NCBI RefSeq assembly: GCF_034137685.1 | Contig: NZ_CP139418.1 | Location: 1,329,001 to 1,393,000 of the forward strand | Origin: Streptococcus sp. S1 | GTDB lineage: Bacteria > Bacillota > Bacilli > Lactobacillales > Streptococcaceae | Reading direction: 5' to 3' | DNA: 64,000 nt | Shown here: in pieces, positions 1 through 7,784 of the stretch | Layout: each line of letters opens with the position of its first letter | Numbering within the stretch: position 1 is the first letter of the stretch | Translations under genes and position numbers: made by a program | The notes under the pieces: generated by a model | What the model saw: the letters and a program-made list of their open reading frames with translations, nothing else | Told to the model about the DNA's origin: nothing | Database searches by the model: none

Positions 1-226
1 GTTTTATTACCATGAGATCATCGGCCTTGATGTTTACGAAAATGACCAGCTAATCGGTCAGATCAAGGAAATCCTGCAACCAGGTGCCAATGATGTCTGG
101 GTCGTGAAACGAAAAGGCAAACGCGACCTTCTCTTGCCTTATATCCCACCAGTGGTGCTCAATATCGATATCCCAGGAAACCGGGTGGATGTAGACATCT
201 TAGAAGGGTTAGACGATGAAGATTGA
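1..226 (+). CDS. rimM: Ribosome maturation factor RimM, C-terminal part
   Basis: Open frame entering from the left edge (first full codon at base 2) and ending in TGA at 224-226. The last 74 residues contain the PRC-barrel half of RimM: a segment reading [19 protein letters not shown] followed by VDVDILEGL near the end. RimM assists 30S subunit assembly. The stop overlaps the ATG of trmD by 11 bases, the usual rimM-trmD coupling in Firmicutes. Only the C-terminal portion is visible. Confidence 0.93.
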   Translation, partial: FYYHEIIGLDVYENDQLIGQIKEILQPGANDVWVVKRKGKRDLLLPYIPPVVLNIDIPGNRVDVDILEGLDDED

Positions 227-932
227 TATTTTAACCCTCTTTCCAGAGATGTTTTCTCCCCTTGAGCATTCCATCGTCGGCAAGGCCCGTGAAAAGGGAC
301 TTCTCGAGATCAACTACCATAATTTCCGTGAAAATGCGGAGAAGGCGCGTCATGTAGATGATGAGCCCTATGGGGGCGGGCAAGGTATGCTCTTACGCGC
401 TCAACCAATTTTTGATGCCTTTGATGCCATTGAGAAAAAGAATCCGCGCGTGATCCTGCTGGATCCTGCTGGTCGGACCTTCGACCAAGCTTACGCAGAA
501 GAGTTGGCTCAGGAAGAAGAATTGATTTTTATCTGTGGTCACTATGAGGGCTACGACGAGCGGATCAAGACCTTGGTGACGGATGAGATTTCTCTTGGCG
601 ATTATGTCCTGACGGGTGGCGAACTAGCGGCCATGACCATGATTGATGCGACGGTACGCTTGATTCCAGAAGTGATCGGGAAAGAGTCCAGTCACCAGGA
701 TGACAGTTTCTCCTCTGGTCTCTTAGAGTATCCTCAATACACACGCCCTTATGAATACAGAGGAATGACAGTTCCAGATGTTCTTATGAGTGGCCATCAT
801 GAAAATATCCGTCAGTGGCGCCTCTATCAGAGTTTGAAAAAGACCTTAGAACGTCGTCCAGACTTGCTTGAAAACTATGAGTTGACAGCAGAAGAAGAGA
901 AGATGTTGGAACAAATTAAACAAGAAGACTAA
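216..932 (+). CDS. trmD: tRNA (guanine-N1)-methyltransferase TrmD
   Basis: 238 residues, the normal TrmD length. It methylates G37 of tRNAs reading codons that begin with C, using S-adenosylmethionine, to prevent +1 frameshifting. The trefoil-knot SAM site is visible: [10 protein letters not shown] near residues 51-60, then [12 protein letters not shown] and the [14 protein letters not shown] segment. The ATG at 216 lies inside the rimM 3' end, so the two are translationally coupled. An intrinsic terminator overlaps its stop codon. Confidence 0.97.
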   Translation: MKIDILTLFPEMFSPLEHSIVGKAREKGLLEINYHNFRENAEKARHVDDEPYGGGQGMLLRAQPIFDAFDAIEKKNPRVILLDPAGRTFDQAYAEELAQEEELIFICGHYEGYDERIKTLVTDEISLGDYVLTGGELAAMTMIDATVRLIPEVIGKESSHQDDSFSSGLLEYPQYTRPYEYRGMTVPDVLMSGHHENIRQWRLYQSLKKTLERRPDLLENYELTAEEEKMLEQIKQED

Positions 933-955
933 CAGCGTCAGCTGTTTTTCTTTTG
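931..955 (+). terminator. Intrinsic terminator after trmD
   Basis: AACAGC-GTCA-GCTGTT stem-loop followed by TTTCTTTT. The first two bases of the stem are the end of the trmD stop codon. Confidence 0.85.
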
Positions 956-1011
956 CCTCAAAAATTTATGAAAAAAACTTTTTAAACCTACTAGTTATTG
1001 GTAACAAAATG

Positions 1012-1020
1012 TGGTATGCT
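1012..1020 (+). promoter_or_regulatory. Extended -10 promoter of the CAP-domain surface protein gene
   Basis: TGGTATGCT fits the TGnTATAAT extended -10 form. I see no good -35 at 17 bp, as is often tolerated with an extended -10. The start codon is about 50 bases downstream. Confidence 0.6.
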
Positions 1021-1070
1021 AAGGGGTAGAGAAACTTCAAGAAAATGATTCAGTTTTGGGGGTGAGTTTA

Positions 1071-3392
1071 ATGGGAAAGAAATTAGGAAAATCGGTTTTC
1101 ACGACTGGGATTGCCGCAACAACGGTCCTATCTGGTATGTTTAATCACAAGGCTAGTGCGGAAGAAGTGAAGCAAAATGAAAATGCAGAAACCAACAGTA
1201 CAGAAGTAGTCGAAAAACCAATTACGGTCGATGAGTTGAAGCAAATTACAGCTCAAAAAGGCCAAGTGGTGAAAGATGTCCACTACCAAGAGCAAAAAGT
1301 GATCGATGCTCAAACGGAAGTCAAGGCTGCTGGACAAGAACTGGAAGAAAAGAAAGCAGAAGTGACGGATGCGGAAAACCTCATTGCAACGACTTCAGAT
1401 GCCCAAGTTCAGAATGCAGAAAATGACGTCAAGGTGGCCCAAGCCTATGTGACCATCGAAGAAAATAAGGTTCGAGAAGCAGAAGCTGCCCATGACCAAG
1501 TCGTAGAGGCTGTTCGTCAACAGGGAAATCAAGTTACGGCTCAGGAATCTTTGGTCGATGTAGCACAAAATGAATTGAACCAAGCTAAAGCACCGATTTC
1601 GAATGATGAGAATGTGCTCAACCAAGCTTTGTTGGAGCAAAGTCAAGTCGAGCAAAGTATCCGAGAATCTCAGAATTACCTCGCGACCTTGCAAGCGAGT
1701 CAGCAAACTGGCTCAGATACAGTGGCTCAAATTGAGAGCGACATTCAACTGGCTCAAACACGTCTGACAGATTTGAAAGCGGTCATCGCAACCAAGGAAG
1801 CTGAATTGGCAGCCTTAGAACAAGCAGCGGCCAATAGCCCAGTTCAGTTGAGTCAAGCGACTTATGAAGGTTATTTGCAACACTTAGCTGACAATGGCAA
1901 TGAAGCTGCAGCCAGCGCTTTAGCCCTCTACAAACGTGGTCGGGAAGAAGACGGCTTGACGGTTGGAGAGTCTGGATCTTTGCAAGCTAACCTCCGAGCA
2001 CTTGAAATTGCGGATGCCATCAATAGCTATCGTCGTAATGCCGGCTTGCCTGAATTGGAGCTGGATCCTTATTCCCTTCCTGCCAGTCAAGTACAGTTGG
2101 AATACTTCAAGAAAGCCAACTGGCATATGTTTAAGTATTTGCCAAACGAAAACATCGCTTATGGCTTCTCACCTGCTGGTGCGGTTGACTTTTGGTACAA
2201 TGAAAAAGCGGCTTATCAAGAAGTTGCAGCTCAATATGGTCTACCAACAGACGAAACTCAAATCGATGCCAATGATATCTATATGAAGATTGGTGCTGAG
2301 GCCTTTGCTAAGGTTGGTCACTATCTCCAAATGGTAGATAACAAAGCGACAGCTTTATCAGTCGCTTATGACCCTAGCAATGCTATGTCAGAAGTAGCTT
2401 TCTTACACCGCCCTGTCCATTCAGCAGTGTCAACCAGTGCGCTCGCTTACCAATTGCGTCAGGGGGCTGGAGCTACGACGACAAGATCAGATGTGAAAGC
2501 AAAATCTGATGAAGTCGCTAATCTCAAGCTGGACAAGGCCAATCAAGAGTCTCAAATCATTATCTTGCAAGGCAAGTTAGAAGATGCCCGCCATGCCAAT
2601 TCAAATGTGGCAGTAGAGATGGCCAATGTCCAAAAAACCATCCAAAATTACAAGATTCTTCTCGTTAGCAAGGACCATGCGGTTGAAAAGGCGAAGGCGA
2701 CTCTTGATGTATCTCGAGGTCGGATTGAAGCAGCCATCCAACCAAAAGAAGCAGCCCTTCAAAAAGCGAAAGATTTGTTAGCAGCTGCGCGTGAGAAATT
2801 AGATCTATTAAAAGCAGAAGAAGCAGAAAAAGCCCAAGTCGTTCAAGAAGCGCATGAGGGCTTGAAGGCGGCGCAAGAGCGCCTGGTTGCTGCTGAAAAA
2901 CGTCTTTCTGACTTTAAAAACGCTCCAGAATTATTGGTCAAAGCCCAATCAGTTTTATCTGCTGCGGTGGCTAATTTGGAAAATAAAAAAGAAAAATTGG
3001 AAGCAGAATTCACAACCCTGCAATCTTATCAAAGTGTTGTGGAACTGTTGAATTCCCAATATGAAGATCTAGCGTCGCGGATGGATCCAGCTATTTTAGA
3101 AGCAGCAGATATGCCGATGGATATCCGCTCAAGCAATCCAACAACTTTCTCGGATAGACCAACTGTTCTTCCAACAACTACCAATAGTCCACAAGTGCAA
3201 GCACCAACAGCTAGTCCAGCTCCAAAACAAGAAGCTAAAGTAGAAGAAATCAAACCGAAAAAAGAAAACAGCCAAGCTGTGGCTGGATCTGATTCCTCCA
3301 AATATGCAGTAGCAACAACAGGTGTTGCCGTCGGGCTACTTGCTGGATTGTTTGGTTTCAAGAAAAAGAAACAATCATCAAAAAATGATTAA
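1071..3392 (+). CDS. Membrane-anchored coiled-coil surface protein with CAP domain (SEC10/PgrA-like)
   Basis: 773 residues from the ATG at 1071, chosen over an in-frame TTG at 1056 because GGGGGTGA at 1058-1065 is correctly spaced for 1071. The order seen is a signal peptide with likely cleavage after ASA near residue 31, a long Ala/Glu/Gln-rich coiled coil to about 250, a CAP/SCP-type domain at about 310-450 (IADAINSYRRNAGLPEL, NWHMFKY, VGHYLQMVD), a second coiled coil to about 680, a Pro-rich linker, a hydrophobic helix (YAVATTGVAVGLLAGLFGF) and a KKKK tail. The architecture resembles SEC10/PgrA surface exclusion proteins of streptococci and enterococci. No LPXTG precedes the last helix, so it is probably membrane-held rather than sortase-linked. 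It is monocistronic. The role is unknown, perhaps adhesion or cell-wall interaction. Confidence 0.85.
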   Translation: MGKKLGKSVFTTGIAATTVLSGMFNHKASAEEVKQNENAETNSTEVVEKPITVDELKQITAQKGQVVKDVHYQEQKVIDAQTEVKAAGQELEEKKAEVTDAENLIATTSDAQVQNAENDVKVAQAYVTIEENKVREAEAAHDQVVEAVRQQGNQVTAQESLVDVAQNELNQAKAPISNDENVLNQALLEQSQVEQSIRESQNYLATLQASQQTGSDTVAQIESDIQLAQTRLTDLKAVIATKEAELAALEQAAANSPVQLSQATYEGYLQHLADNGNEAAASALALYKRGREEDGLTVGESGSLQANLRALEIADAINSYRRNAGLPELELDPYSLPASQVQLEYFKKANWHMFKYLPNENIAYGFSPAGAVDFWYNEKAAYQEVAAQYGLPTDETQIDANDIYMKIGAEAFAKVGHYLQMVDNKATALSVAYDPSNAMSEVAFLHRPVHSAVSTSALAYQLRQGAGATTTRSDVKAKSDEVANLKLDKANQESQIIILQGKLEDARHANSNVAVEMANVQKTIQNYKILLVSKDHAVEKAKATLDVSRGRIEAAIQPKEAALQKAKDLLAAAREKLDLLKAEEAEKAQVVQEAHEGLKAAQERLVAAEKRLSDFKNAPELLVKAQSVLSAAVANLENKKEKLEAEFTTLQSYQSVVELLNSQYEDLASRMDPAILEAADMPMDIRSSNPTTFSDRPTVLPTTTNSPQVQAPTASPAPKQEAKVEEIKPKKENSQAVAGSDSSKYAVATTGVAVGLLAGLFGFKKKKQSSKND

Positions 3393-3458
3393 GACATACC
3401 GAAGATAGAGTGGATGCTTAGACATTTTATTGCTTAAACTCTTCAAAGAAGATATATG

Positions 3459-3513
3459 AGGGTGGGAAAAGAACTCGCTTAACAAAATGAGTTCTTTCCT
3501 GCTCTTTTTTTGT
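3459..3513 (+). terminator. Terminator between the CAP-domain gene and fruR
   Basis: AAAGAACTC ... GAGTTCTTT perfect stem, extended outward by an imperfect GAGGGTGGGA / TCCTGCTC pairing, then a run of seven T. The G+T-rich left arm resembles terminators common in streptococci. Confidence 0.85.
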
Positions 3514-3561
3514 ACAATTTTAGAATTTTTGAAAGAAAATGATAGAAAATGATAAAAAGTG

Positions 3562-3589
3562 TTGACATTTTTTGGAGATGGAGTATAAT
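3562..3589 (+). promoter_or_regulatory. Promoter of the fru operon
   Basis: TTGACA at 3562-3567 and TATAAT at 3584-3589 with a 16-bp spacer: both hexamers match consensus. Transcription should begin near 3596, inside the CRE-like palindrome. Confidence 0.85.
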
Positions 3590-3594
3590 AGTCC

Positions 3595-3610
3595 TTGTAA
3601 TCGATTGCAA
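3595..3610 (+). promoter_or_regulatory. CRE-like / FruR operator palindrome at the fru start site
   Basis: TTGTAATCGATTGCAA is a near-perfect palindrome with one mismatched pair. It matches the catabolite-responsive element pattern WTGNAARCGNWWWCAW at all but two positions and covers the predicted transcription start. Repression by CcpA, by FruR, or by both is plausible; the sequence cannot separate these. Confidence 0.55.
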
Positions 3611-3621
3611 AAGGAGGAGAA

Positions 3622-4365
3622 ATGCTTAAGTCTGAACGAAAACAATTCATCCTCGAGAAGGTATTGAAGGAAAAGTTTGTTTCCTTAGAAACCCTTGTAC
3701 AAGAGCTGGGGACGTCTGAATCAACGGTTCGACGTGACTTGGATGAATTAGAAGCTGAAAGTAAACTTCGCCGGGTTCACGGCGGTGCGGAAAGCCTGCA
3801 TTTTCTTCAAGAGGAAGAAAGCAATAAAGAAAAATCTATCAAAAACATTCAAGTTAAGTCAAAAATCGCGGTAAAAGCGGCGGAATTGATCAAAGATCAT
3901 GACGTGATCTTTATCGATGCCGGGACGACCAATGAACTTTTGGTACAAGAAATTGTCAATCCAACGGTAACCGTGGTGACCAACTCGATTCACCATGCGA
4001 CCAAGTTGGTCGAGCGAAATGTTCCAACAGTCATCATCGGTGGGAAGGTAAAATCTTCTACAGATGCTAGTATCGGAGGAATCGCGCTCAATCAGATCGG
4101 TCAGTTGAATTTTGACAAGGCCTTTCTTGGAATGAATGGAATCGATGATGAATTTTACAGCACTCCAGACCTGGAAGAAGGATCTGTTAAGCGTGCGATT
4201 ATCGAAAATGCGAAAAAGACCTATATCCTAGCGGATGATTCGAAAATTGGGGTGACATCCTTTGTCAAAGTGGCTCCTATCAAGCGAGCCATGATTATCA
4301 CCAATCAATGTGAACCGCAACGATTAAAGGTTTTAAAAGAAAAAACGGAGGTTATAGAGGTTTGA
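3622..4365 (+). CDS. fruR: DeoR-family repressor of the fructose operon
   Basis: 247 residues. The N-terminal DeoR helix-turn-helix is seen at residues 20-55 (LETLVQELGTSESTVRRDLDELE), followed by the C-terminal DeoRC sensor fold with VIFIDAGTTNELLVQ, IGG and FLGMNGID motifs that bind phosphosugars in this family. It is first in an operon with fruK and fruA, so it is expected to repress the operon and respond to fructose-1-phosphate. The start is preceded by AAAGGAGGAG. Its stop overlaps the fruK start by 4 bases. Confidence 0.93.
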   Translation: MLKSERKQFILEKVLKEKFVSLETLVQELGTSESTVRRDLDELEAESKLRRVHGGAESLHFLQEEESNKEKSIKNIQVKSKIAVKAAELIKDHDVIFIDAGTTNELLVQEIVNPTVTVVTNSIHHATKLVERNVPTVIIGGKVKSSTDASIGGIALNQIGQLNFDKAFLGMNGIDDEFYSTPDLEEGSVKRAIIENAKKTYILADDSKIGVTSFVKVAPIKRAMIITNQCEPQRLKVLKEKTEVIEV

Positions 4366-5273
4366 TTTATACAGTTACACTGAATCCAGCAATTGACTAT
4401 ATTGTCCGTCTCGATCATGTAGAGACCGGAGCGGTCAATCGGATGGCTTCAGAAGATAAATTCGCCGGTGGTAAGGGAATCAATGTCAGTCGTGTTTTGA
4501 AGCGTCTCGATATCGAGAACACAGCGACTGGATTTATCGGTGGTTTCACAGGACGCTTCATTGAAGACGTACTGATTAGCGAAGCCATTTCAACCAACTT
4601 TGTGACAGTGGACCAAGATACACGGATCAATGTCAAGATCAAAGCTGATGAGGAAACAGAGATCAATGGGAATGGCCCAGAAGTAACAGATACTCAGTTG
4701 CAAGAATTGCTCAATATCTTATCGAGCTTAACAGCAGATGATGTAGTAGTCTTTGCAGGGTCTGCCCCATCTTCACTTGGGAATGCCGTATACAAACAAT
4801 TGATCGCAGCTACTCGTGCGACAGGTGCACAAGTGGTTTGTGATTTTGAAGGGCAAACCTTGATTGGTTCCTTGGAGTTCAATCCCCAATTGGTCAAACC
4901 AAACAACCATGAGTTGGGAGATATTTTTGGCGTTACCTTGACGGAATTGCCAGAAATTGAACGCTATGCCAAAGAAATTTTGGCCAAAGGAGCACAAAAC
5001 GTCATTATTTCTATGGCGGGTGATGGTGCTCTCCTAGTCAGTCCAAGCGGAACTTACTTCGCAAAACCAATCAAGGGTCAAGTAAAGAACTCTGTCGGGG
5101 CTGGAGATTCCATGGTAGCAGGCTTCACTGGAAAGCTCGCAACAACAGGAGATGTCATCGAAGCCTTCAAATGGGGCGTGGCTTGTGGAACAGCGACCAC
5201 CTTCTCGGATGATTTGGCAACAGCTGACTATATAAAAGAAACTTATGAAAAAGTAGAGGTAGAAAAACTATGA
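4362..5273 (+). CDS. fruK: 1-phosphofructokinase
   Basis: 303 residues with a TTG start at 4362 (protein begins MIYTVTLNPAIDYIV), placed by GGAGGTTATAGAGG just upstream. PfkB/ribokinase-family kinase that converts fructose-1-phosphate to fructose-1,6-bisphosphate. Visible signatures are FAGGKGINVSRVL at the substrate end and NSVGAGDSMVAGF, with the catalytic Asp, near residue 245-255. It overlaps fruR and fruA by 4 bases on each side, indicating a tightly coupled operon. Confidence 0.95.
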   Translation: MIYTVTLNPAIDYIVRLDHVETGAVNRMASEDKFAGGKGINVSRVLKRLDIENTATGFIGGFTGRFIEDVLISEAISTNFVTVDQDTRINVKIKADEETEINGNGPEVTDTQLQELLNILSSLTADDVVVFAGSAPSSLGNAVYKQLIAATRATGAQVVCDFEGQTLIGSLEFNPQLVKPNNHELGDIFGVTLTELPEIERYAKEILAKGAQNVIISMAGDGALLVSPSGTYFAKPIKGQVKNSVGAGDSMVAGFTGKLATTGDVIEAFKWGVACGTATTFSDDLATADYIKETYEKVEVEKL

Positions 5274-7237
5274 AAATTCAAGACGTTTTAAATAAAAACG
5301 TGATGTTGTTTGACCTTCAAGCAACAGATAAAGAGGGCGTGATCAATGAGATGATTCAATCGCTCGTTGATAATGGTGTGGTGACAGATTTTGACACCTT
5401 CAAGGCTGGAATCATGAACCGTGAAGCACAAACTTCAACTGGTTTGGGTGACGGAATTGCTATGCCCCACAGCAAAAATGAAGCAGTCAAAGAAGCAACG
5501 GTCTTGTTTGCAAAATCAAACAAGGGTGTGGACTATGCTTCGCTTGATGGCCAACCAACAGACTTGTTTTTCATGATCGCAGCTCCAGAAGGGGCAAATG
5601 ACACTCACTTGGCAGCCCTTGCTGAATTGTCTAAGTACTTGATGAAACCAGGATTTGCGGACAAACTTCGCCAAGCAAGCACTCCTGATCAAGTGATCGC
5701 AGCCTTTGATGCAGAAGAGCAAGAAGCTGCAGCTGAAGAAGCGAAAAAAGCAGAAGCAGTCAAAGAAGCAGCTTCGTCTGACAAACCTCTCATCGTTGCC
5801 GTTACAGCATGTACAACAGGTATCGCCCACACTTATATGGCAGAAGAAGCCCTCATCAAAAAAGGGGAAGAAATGGGTGTTACAGTCCGCGTTGAAACCA
5901 ACGGGGCATCTGGTGTCGGCAACCGCTTGACAGCTGAAGAAATCGCAAAAGCTGAAGGGGTCATCATTGCAGCAGATAAAGCAGTTGAAACCGCTCGTTT
6001 CGATGGCAAAAAATTGATCTCTAAACCAGTCGCAGCCGGTATCCGTCAGACAGAAGACTTGATCCAAACCATCTTGGATGGCAAAGCAGATGTCTTCCAC
6101 GCTGAAAATGCTGCACAAGCTAGCGCTAGCCAAGAAAAATTGAGCTTGGGTGGAGCCTTCTACAAACACTTGATGAGTGGGGTTTCTCAAATGCTTCCAT
6201 TCGTTATCGGTGGTGGTATCTTGATCGCCCTTGCCTTCTTGATTGATCAAGTTATGGGTGTGCCTCAAGATCAATTGTCTAGTCTTGGTTCTTATCATGT
6301 ATTAGCAGCACAATTTAAAACAATTGGTGGAGTAGCCTTTGGCTTCATGCTTCCTGTACTTGCAGGTTATATTGGATTCTCAATCGCTGAAAAACCTGGT
6401 TTTGTAGCAGGATTTATCGCAGGATCTATTGCTAGCTCAGGATCAGCATTTGGAAATATCGCCTACGGTGCTGCTAAAGGTGAATTACCAGCAGCCGTAT
6501 CATCAGGTTTCCTTGGAGCTTTGGTAGGTGGTTTCCTTGCAGGTGGAATTGTTCTCTTACTTCGCAAAGCCCTTGCAGGTCTTCCACGTTCTCTTGATGG
6601 TATCCGTTCAATCCTTCTCTTGCCATTGCTTGGTGTTGGTTTGACAGGATTCTTGATGTTCCTCATCAATATTCCAATGGCTGCTATCAATACTGGTCTT
6701 AACAACTTCCTTTCAAGCTTGTCAGGTAGCTCAGCAGTCCTTCTTGGTCTTCTTGTCGGTGGTATGATGGCTGTCGATATGGGTGGACCAGTTAACAAAG
6801 CCGCTTATGTCTTTGCTACAGGTACACTTGCTGAATCCGTTGCTTCAGGTGGTTCTATTGTTATGGCAGCTGTTATGGCAGCTGGTATGGTTCCTCCATT
6901 GGCAGTATTCGTAGCAACTGTATTGTTTAAAGATAAATTCACACAAGAAGAACGCGATTCAGGTTTGACTAACATTGTTATGGGTCTTTCCTTCATCACA
7001 GAAGGTGCCATTCCATTCGGTGCAGCTGACCCAGCTCGTGCCATCCCTAGCTTCATTGCAGGTTCAGCATTGACAGGTGCTCTTGTTGGTCTTGCAGGCT
7101 TGAAACTCATGGCTCCTCACGGAGGAATCTTCGTTATCGCTCTTACATCAAATCCACTTCTATACATCTTGTTCGTATTGATCGGTGCAGTCGTAAGTGG
7201 TATCTTGTTCGGATTGCTTCGCAAACCTAAAAACTAA
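5270..7237 (+). CDS. fruA: PTS fructose transporter subunit IIABC
   Basis: 655 residues with three fused PTS domains. EIIA lies at about 1-150, with the phosphorylated His67 in GDGIAMPHSKNEAV. EIIB lies at about 170-270, with phospho-Cys181 in VTACTTGIAHTYMAEEAL. EIIC lies at about 290-650, with many membrane helices and the GGPVNKAAYVFA and ITEGAIPFGAADP motifs. An Ala/Glu/Lys-rich linker joins IIA and IIB. It takes up fructose and delivers fructose-1-phosphate to FruK. A strong terminator follows directly. Confidence 0.96.
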   Translation: MKIQDVLNKNVMLFDLQATDKEGVINEMIQSLVDNGVVTDFDTFKAGIMNREAQTSTGLGDGIAMPHSKNEAVKEATVLFAKSNKGVDYASLDGQPTDLFFMIAAPEGANDTHLAALAELSKYLMKPGFADKLRQASTPDQVIAAFDAEEQEAAAEEAKKAEAVKEAASSDKPLIVAVTACTTGIAHTYMAEEALIKKGEEMGVTVRVETNGASGVGNRLTAEEIAKAEGVIIAADKAVETARFDGKKLISKPVAAGIRQTEDLIQTILDGKADVFHAENAAQASASQEKLSLGGAFYKHLMSGVSQMLPFVIGGGILIALAFLIDQVMGVPQDQLSSLGSYHVLAAQFKTIGGVAFGFMLPVLAGYIGFSIAEKPGFVAGFIAGSIASSGSAFGNIAYGAAKGELPAAVSSGFLGALVGGFLAGGIVLLLRKALAGLPRSLDGIRSILLLPLLGVGLTGFLMFLINIPMAAINTGLNNFLSSLSGSSAVLLGLLVGGMMAVDMGGPVNKAAYVFATGTLAESVASGGSIVMAAVMAAGMVPPLAVFVATVLFKDKFTQEERDSGLTNIVMGLSFITEGAIPFGAADPARAIPSFIAGSALTGALVGLAGLKLMAPHGGIFVIALTSNPLLYILFVLIGAVVSGILFGLLRKPKN

Positions 7238-7246
7238 ATATGATTA

Positions 7247-7275
7247 AAAGGTTGGGAATGCCCAACCTTTTTTTG
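7247..7275 (+). terminator. Terminator of the fru operon
   Basis: AAAGGTTGGG-AATG-CCCAACCTTT perfect 10-bp stem followed by T-rich sequence. Confidence 0.93.
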
Positions 7276-7301
7276 CGCAAAAACACCAACTAGTGATGAA
7301 G

Positions 7302-7330
7302 TTGCTTATCTCTATAGATTTCGATATAAT
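7302..7330 (+). promoter_or_regulatory. Promoter of the lipase-toxin island
   Basis: TTGCTT at 7302-7307 and TATAAT at 7325-7330 with a 17-bp spacer, placed between the fru terminator and the first island gene. It can drive all four overlapping or closely spaced genes that follow. Confidence 0.65.
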
Positions 7331-7364
7331 TGCAATAACTTTTCTTTATCAAGGAGGCGAGATA

Positions 7365-7784
7365 ATGAAAAAAAGAAAACTTGTCATTTTTTTTGCAATA
7401 ACTTCTGTGTTAGTGGGAGGTACAATTATGTCTATTCAGAAACAAAATATCTTTTCAAATGGTACTCAACAAAGCAAGCAACTTAGCACGAAAGAGAAGC
7501 AATTGGCTTATTTACAGAAACACGAATACAAAATCGAAAATTTTGTAAAATCTCAAAACCCAAAGATCGAATCAGTTCAAATTGATTGGGAAGAGACAAA
7601 ATGGGATGAGATAGGAAATGGTACTCCACAAGGAGGTGGCGAAATTGTTCAGGTCTATGGAGGATTTAATAATATATCAAACTCAAGCTGGAGTGCGATT
7701 ATTAAATTTAAGGATAAAAAAATTTTAATTGATTATATCGGAATGGGTAGCCCTTTACGTATTGGAGGTGAACTGCTTGACTAA
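7365..7784 (+). CDS. Small membrane-anchored extracytoplasmic protein, putative immunity to the adjacent lipase
   Basis: 139 residues from ATG 7365, preceded by AAGGAGGCGAG; in-frame codons further upstream lack a ribosome site. A Lys-rich N-terminus and one hydrophobic helix (residues 6-24) are followed by a short soluble domain with alternating beta-like segments (VQIDWEETKWDEI, IIKFKDKKILIDYIGM). There is no Cys, hence no lipobox. It sits directly before, and overlaps by 8 bases, a type VII-like lipase. In the S. aureus TslA system the immunity protein TilA is a membrane-bound lipoprotein encoded beside the lipase, which is the basis for the guess. The immunity role is inference from position and topology only. 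Confidence 0.6.
   Translation: MKKRKLVIFFAITSVLVGGTIMSIQKQNIFSNGTQQSKQLSTKEKQLAYLQKHEYKIENFVKSQNPKIESVQIDWEETKWDEIGNGTPQGGGEIVQVYGGFNNISNSSWSAIIKFKDKKILIDYIGMGSPLRIGGELLD

Noticed and set aside
3166..3183. LPTTT in the C-terminal part of the CAP-domain protein as a sortase signal
   Set aside because: It is about 65 residues before the membrane helix and ends in T not G; sortase motifs normally sit right before the helix.
5516..6298. Minus-strand frame of 260 codons opposite fruA
   Set aside because: Cys/Phe-rich shadow composition, overlapped by the unmistakable EIIA-EIIB domains on the + strand.
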